Source: an uncultured Lachnospiraceae bacterium
GTDB taxonomy: Bacteria; Bacillota; Clostridia; Lachnospirales; Lachnospiraceae
DNA: 57,143 nucleotides
Assembly (NCBI GenBank): GCA_949840465.1
Contig: CATKXE010000012.1
Location: 1 to 57,143, forward strand
Reading direction: 5' to 3'
Positions within the stretch are counted from its first letter, which is position 1. The number at the start of each line of letters is the position of its first letter. This document shows, in pieces, positions 53,044 to 57,143 of this stretch. A program made the position numbers and the translations under genes. Below the pieces are notes generated by a model. The model had not been told where the DNA came from and ran no database searches. It saw nothing but the letters and a program-made list of their open reading frames with translations.

Positions 53044-55668
53044 TCAATCCCTGACACGGTACCGATATTTTCCTGCCTCTACGGCTTCTGACCGTCCGTC
53101 CGGCAGACGGATTTCTGCCTCTGCCCCGAAAGGAACGGTAATCTCAATGCTGATCTGCCCATCTTCCTCATATTTCCAATGGGATCGATACGTCCCTGCG
53201 GCGGACTGCAGTTCACATTCCACAAATCCCAGACGGTTGTCCGGATGGGGTTCGATCCGGGCTTTTCGGAAACCGGGCCCGGCCTCGCGGATGCCCCCAA
53301 GATAGCCGTACATCCACGCCGCAATGCTGCCGTAGCTGTAGTGGTTCAGGCTGTTCATCCCCTCCGGATTCATATGCCCGTCGGGCATCACGGAATTCCA
53401 CCGCTCCCAGATGGTGGTCGCTCCCAGATTGACGCTGTAGAGCCAGCTCGGATAATCCTCATTCAAAAGCAGGTCTACCGCCTGTGTGTGATGGCCGGTC
53501 TCGGTAAGCGCGGGGCACAGGATGGTGGTTCCCACAAATCCGGTGTTCAGATGGTTGCGGTTATCCGTCACCCTCCTGGACAGCGCGACGCCTTCCTCCA
53601 TCTTTTTCCCATCCGTGATTCCGAACATGACTGCGATGGAGGAACCGGTCTGAGTCTGGCAAACACATAAGCCGTCCCTGTCGAAATATTTTTCCAGAAT
53701 AGCCTGGCGGATCTCACCCGCAAGCTGTCTGTAATTCTTTTCGTCCTCCTCATATCCAAGGATTTTTGCAGATTTGGCAATGATGTCCGCATCCCGGTAA
53801 TAATAAGCGCTTGCAATATATAAGGGATCTGTTGCGCCGAAAGGTCCCGGCTGTTTGTTGTCCAGGGCCAGCCAGTCCGCAAAATGGAAACCGCCCTTGA
53901 CCAGATGGGAGCCTCCTTCTTTTTCCTCCTGCCGCCTCTGGTAATCCACCCAGGCCTTCATGCCCGGATACATCTCTGCCAGAAGCGTCCTGCTGCCATA
54001 GTGGAGATATACGTTCCATGGAATGATGACCCCTGCGTCCGCCCATGGGCAGCTTGCGCATTCCGCAATCATGCCCTGCTTGATGCGCGGCACCACATTG
54101 GGAACCGCTCCCTCCGTCACGCTCTGCTCCGCCCTCATATCCCACAGATATTTCCGGTAAAATGCAGGCATATACATATTATAACAGGCTGTCTCTGAAA
54201 ACACCTGGGCGTCCCCTGTCCAGCCAAGACGTTCATCCCTCTGGGGACAGTCCGTAGGCACGTCCAGGAAATTATCCTTCTGTCCCCAAAGCGCGTTGGA
54301 GAACAACTGGTTGACTTTTTTGTCTCCGGTCACGATGGAGCCGATCTGGTCAAAATCGCTCCGAAGATGGAATGCCGTAAAATGATATTCCCCGCATTCA
54401 GCGGGCAGCGCCTCCCATGCGCCATCCGGTTTTTTCCATTCCGCAAGCATGTAGCGGAATCCGTAAAATGTAAAATGAGGCCGCACATGCGCCTTTCTTC
54501 CGTCTGAAATATAGAGAAATTCTGTCTTTGCAAGGCGCAGGTTTTCATGGTAAAAACACCCGTCCTGAAGAATCTCGCAGGCAGTCAGGCGGATCTCTTC
54601 CCCTTCTTCCAGCGCACAGTCAAATTCCACCCATCCGGTCAGGTTCTGGCCGAAATCCAGAATCGTCTCGTCCTTTGGGGATGTGATGATCTCAATGGGT
54701 TCAAAGGTTTCTTTCTTTACGATAGGAAGGCTGTAACGTTCCGTAAGCCCGCCGCACTTTTCCGGCGTTTTCGCCTCCACAGGGGCATATGGAAGTTTTT
54801 TTGCACAGACGGCGCTTCCCTCTTCTGCCTGTCCTCCATTTTGCCTGCCAGTGTCCGGCTGCCCGGAGAATCCGTCCCCTTCCAGTCTGGCGTCATAGAT
54901 CTCCCCGTCATAGATTCCGCTGAATACAATGGGGGAAATCCGGCTCATCCAGGTCTCGTCCGTGGCTGCGGCAAGAACCCCTCCCACGTACAGTTCCCCG
55001 ACGGCATACAACCGATCGCCGTACAGGTTGGGGATGCCTCCTTCAAACCCAAGGCGGCTCTTAAACCACCCTTCCCCCAGCCAGACTTCCAGCCGGTTCT
55101 CTCCCTCTGTCAGATATTCCGTCACATCATAGGTGTATGTCTGCAAATGAAAATCATAGGAATGATACCCAGGCGCCAGATATTCCTCTCCCGCCTTTTT
55201 CCCGTTGATATAGCATTCATAGACGCCCAGCCCGCAAAGGTAAAGACGGGCGTCCTTCACTTCCTCCACCCGGAAGTTTTTCTCGAGGATATATCCTGCA
55301 TGGGAATCCGCTTCTACAATGCCGCTGCCCGGCGTAATCCATTTTGCCGTCCATGGTTCTTCGCATTTTCCGGTCTCAAAATAACTGCTTCCCTGTGCCT
55401 GCTCCCCGTTGTCCGCCGTCACCGTCACCGTCCATCCATATCGGGTGCGGGGCTCTAATTCCAAATCCACAGGGAAATCCAGGCTGTCCGCTTCCGCGGT
55501 GTCCCCGCTGTCATAGATGGCGGCTCCGTCTTTTTCGATGGAAATCCTGGCACATTTCTGCTTTCTTTGTGTGCCTTCTGCTTCCACTTTCCAGGAAAAC
55601 GACAACGGGCTGCAGGAATACCCCAAAGGCGCCGAAACGTGGTTTGTCCGCAAATCTGTTAATCTCAT
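53044..55668 (-). CDS. GH78 alpha-L-rhamnosidase (second copy)
   Basis: 874 residues, no signal peptide. Same architecture as the gene at 46197-48983: N-terminal sandwiches, then the catalytic block LDVPTDCPQRDERLGWTGDA and LGATTIWERWNSVMPDG, and a closing beta-sandwich. The two copies have clearly diverged, so they probably cut different rhamnosides. This copy has a low-complexity Gly/Gln stretch near residue 285 and no helical tail. AGGAGG lies before the ATG. Confidence 0.92.
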   Translation of the reverse strand: MRLTDLRTNHVSAPLGYSCSPLSFSWKVEAEGTQRKQKCARISIEKDGAAIYDSGDTAEADSLDFPVDLELEPRTRYGWTVTVTADNGEQAQGSSYFETGKCEEPWTAKWITPGSGIVEADSHAGYILEKNFRVEEVKDARLYLCGLGVYECYINGKKAGEEYLAPGYHSYDFHLQTYTYDVTEYLTEGENRLEVWLGEGWFKSRLGFEGGIPNLYGDRLYAVGELYVGGVLAAATDETWMSRISPIVFSGIYDGEIYDARLEGDGFSGQPDTGRQNGGQAEEGSAVCAKKLPYAPVEAKTPEKCGGLTERYSLPIVKKETFEPIEIITSPKDETILDFGQNLTGWVEFDCALEEGEEIRLTACEILQDGCFYHENLRLAKTEFLYISDGRKAHVRPHFTFYGFRYMLAEWKKPDGAWEALPAECGEYHFTAFHLRSDFDQIGSIVTGDKKVNQLFSNALWGQKDNFLDVPTDCPQRDERLGWTGDAQVFSETACYNMYMPAFYRKYLWDMRAEQSVTEGAVPNVVPRIKQGMIAECASCPWADAGVIIPWNVYLHYGSRTLLAEMYPGMKAWVDYQRRQEEKEGGSHLVKGGFHFADWLALDNKQPGPFGATDPLYIASAYYYRDADIIAKSAKILGYEEDEKNYRQLAGEIRQAILEKYFDRDGLCVCQTQTGSSIAVMFGITDGKKMEEGVALSRRVTDNRNHLNTGFVGTTILCPALTETGHHTQAVDLLLNEDYPSWLYSVNLGATTIWERWNSVMPDGHMNPEGMNSLNHYSYGSIAAWMYGYLGGIREAGPGFRKARIEPHPDNRLGFVECELQSAAGTYRSHWKYEEDGQISIEITVPFGAEAEIRLPDGRSEAVEAGKYRYRVRD

Positions 55669-55687
55669 GTTTTACCTCCTGAAAACA

Positions 55688-55767
55688 GGAACACATTGTG
55701 TCCCTCACTTGCGATGCCCTGCACCTTGCCGCAGGGCATACAGCCCGTCTATTCGTTCCAACGGGCT
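55688..55767 (-). other. Three tandem hairpins upstream of the second GH78 gene
   Basis: GGAACAC/GTGTCC (55688-55703), ATGCCCTGC/GCAGGGCAT (55714-55739) and AGCCCGT/ACGGGCT (55742-55767) follow one another. Together with the terminator at 55790 they fill the gap between the GH2 and GH78 genes. They may stabilise or separate the two messages. Confidence 0.5.
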
Positions 55768-55789
55768 CTATGCGTAATCCTCCTCTTAG

Positions 55790-55843
55790 GAATGGCAGGG
55801 AAATAACCTGTACAGATTGCGCAGGTTATTTTCCTGCCATTCT
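55790..55843 (-). terminator. Long hairpin directly after the GH2 gene
   Basis: GGAATGGCAGG(G)AAATAACCTG pairs with CAGGTTATT(T)TCCTGCCATT, an 11-base loop between. It starts right at the GH2 stop. The stem is about 20 bp with one mismatch. A T-run is lacking, so it may be a 3'-end stabiliser as well as a partial terminator. Confidence 0.6.
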
Positions 55844-57143
55844 TTATATTTCGGCTGTCTCTTCCCTGATTCCCTCTCCGCTGATCTTCACTGTCACTTT
55901 TCCGTGCTTTCCTTCTTCCCCGATCAGCTTCAGCACCGCCAGGGCATGCCCCTCCCCTGCCGTGGTATCTACATGTTCATATCCTTTTTTATGCAGCGCT
56001 TTCGGCCCTCCAAACCCAAGCAGGCGCGCCGGGCCTTCTATCTCGATATGAAGAGGCGTCACCGCGTCTGCCGCAGGCAATCCTTCTTCATCCACCACGT
56101 CCACATTTACAAATGCAAGCGTCTCATACCTCTCTGCGGACAGGCGGACTGCCGTCGGTTTCCCTGGGGTCCGCAGGCTGGTGCGTCCGATTTCCTCCCC
56201 GTTTTCACAGGCCACGGCCACCAGTTCCCCGGGCTCGTACACAGTATGAAACTGTGTCTCAAAATGTGTGTCCTTGCCACAGGCCTGCTTTCCAAGAGAT
56301 TTCCCATTCCTGAATAATTCGACCGTATCGCCCCCTGCATAGACCTGGATCATGATGGGCTTCCCTTCCTGGCCTTCATAAGAATAACAGAACGTACAAT
56401 CCGTAAAGCGCCACGGGCCGAAGTTGCGCGGGATTCCATAGCTTGCCGGGTTCTGTACGGCAATGCAGGGCTGTTTTGTCAGTCCGAATACGATTTCCCG
56501 GTAGTAAGAAACAGGACGGCGGTTGCCGATGACCGAGATGTCCCCGCCTGTGTTCATCAGATCCGGGTACACCGACGATACCTCGCCCAGATAGTCCCAT
56601 CCGGTCCAGGTAAAATCCCCGATCACCGCCGGGCACCGGGTAATGGCGTCCCAGTTCTCTGCAATCTGCTTGGGATAGGTTTCCGTCCCCACCATCACAC
56701 GATCCGCATATTGGGCGGCGTCTTTCAGGTAGCGGGAGGTCATATAGTTGTAGCCGATCACGTCCATGGTGGTCTCCAGCTTTTCCAAAATCCCGCTTAA
56801 AATGGGATGCGAAACGATCCCCGGCATATCCCGTTCCATGGCCGCCATGAATACATTTACGTCCCCTTTTCCGGTATCGGCTTCTCCATGGGTCATATCA
56901 TCCACAATCTTTGCCAGCCCGTCCCCTGCCGCAAACGCCCCGTTGATCCCGTTGGTGGTGAAGCGCGTCGGATCCAGCTCATGGAACCTGTCGCTGAGCA
57001 TCCGGCTGGTCTCGAACCCCTTTTCCGTACAAATCTCAAAAATCTCATTTCCGGTAGAATAGAGTACCACGGAAGGATGGTTGTAATCCGCGTCTACCAT
57101 ATGCCCGATATCGCCCGCCCAGCTCCGCTCAAAATCAATGGCG
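55844..57143 (-). CDS. GH2-family beta-galactosidase/glucuronidase, C-terminal part (cut by the window edge)
   Basis: 432 codons are visible; the 5' end lies beyond 57143, where the frame is still open (reading AIDFERSWAGDIGHMVDADY). The acid/base Glu is in LYSTGNEIFE and the nucleophile Glu in MVGTETYPKQ; FTWTGWDYLGEVSSVYP is a third conserved block. Downstream are a DUF4982-like sandwich (VELFRNGKSLGKQ) and a final Ig-like domain. It removes a beta-linked sugar (galactose, glucuronate or mannose; not decidable). First visible gene of the leftward-reading glycosidase locus. Confidence 0.88.
   Translation of the reverse strand, partial: AIDFERSWAGDIGHMVDADYNHPSVVLYSTGNEIFEICTEKGFETSRMLSDRFHELDPTRFTTNGINGAFAAGDGLAKIVDDMTHGEADTGKGDVNVFMAAMERDMPGIVSHPILSGILEKLETTMDVIGYNYMTSRYLKDAAQYADRVMVGTETYPKQIAENWDAITRCPAVIGDFTWTGWDYLGEVSSVYPDLMNTGGDISVIGNRRPVSYYREIVFGLTKQPCIAVQNPASYGIPRNFGPWRFTDCTFCYSYEGQEGKPIMIQVYAGGDTVELFRNGKSLGKQACGKDTHFETQFHTVYEPGELVAVACENGEEIGRTSLRTPGKPTAVRLSAERYETLAFVNVDVVDEEGLPAADAVTPLHIEIEGPARLLGFGGPKALHKKGYEHVDTTAGEGHALAVLKLIGEEGKHGKVTVKISGEGIREETAEI

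Noticed and set aside
54547..55458. Plus-strand open frame (303 codons) opposite the second GH78 gene
   Set aside because: Antisense shadow with no start signal.

Overview
The window reads as chromosomal DNA of a spore-forming, anaerobic gut Firmicute, most likely a Lachnospiraceae (Clostridia) member. The signs are a sporulation locus (ftsZ, spoIIGA, sigE, sigG), strong AGGAGG-type ribosome sites, moderate GC, many plant-glycan glycosidases, and small proteins of a Lachnospiraceae type. No rRNA, tRNA or CRISPR array was seen. Most genes lie on the minus strand.

Left end, 1-4.4 kb: debris of a mobile element. There is a chimeric pseudogene (truncated BlaR1/MecR1-like M56 peptidase joined to an out-of-frame charged helical fragment), an intact BlaI-type repressor, a PilZ protein, an orphan coding fragment, and an intact serine site-specific recombinase. 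The recombinase abuts the 3' third of an ABC substrate-binding protein gene, as expected for an element end.

Core block, 4.4-24 kb: small conserved proteins, a PHP phosphatase, a cytidylate-kinase-like protein, then on the minus strand the housekeeping genes pth-mfd-foldase, a Gph-like HAD gene, sigG, putP, a beta-CASP metallo-hydrolase, sigE, spoIIGA and ftsZ. sigE and sigG are usually neighbours; here two unrelated genes lie between them. A Spo0A-like box lies upstream of spoIIGA. A family of structured intergenic repeats (three long copies, three tail-only copies) is scattered through this and the next block.

Middle block, 24-44 kb: an orphan cobD-like gene beside a decayed cbiF fragment; a GH43 glycosidase gene followed by a LytTR/GHKL two-component pair; a protein with duplicated CmpB-type membrane domains; HAD, AraC, YbaK-type deacylase, cardiolipin synthase and inositol-phosphatase genes; a REC-GGDEF diguanylate cyclase; then a likely operon of an Old-Yellow-Enzyme-type reductase, a K+ channel fused to a Rossmann region and a RyR-like C-terminus, and a glycerate kinase; and an adenosine deaminase gene with a palindrome just after its promoter.

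Right block, 44.5-57.1 kb: a glycoside-degradation locus read leftwards: GH2 (cut by the window edge), GH78 alpha-L-rhamnosidase, GH3 beta-glucosidase, GPH-type sugar transporter, a second GH78, and a DUF5060/DUF4038-type glycosidase broken by one frameshift. None of the glycosidases shows a signal peptide, so the locus probably imports rhamnose-containing oligosaccharides or plant glycosides and trims them in the cytoplasm. The most unusual items are the channel-RyR fusion, the repeat family, the element boundary and the small decaying genes.
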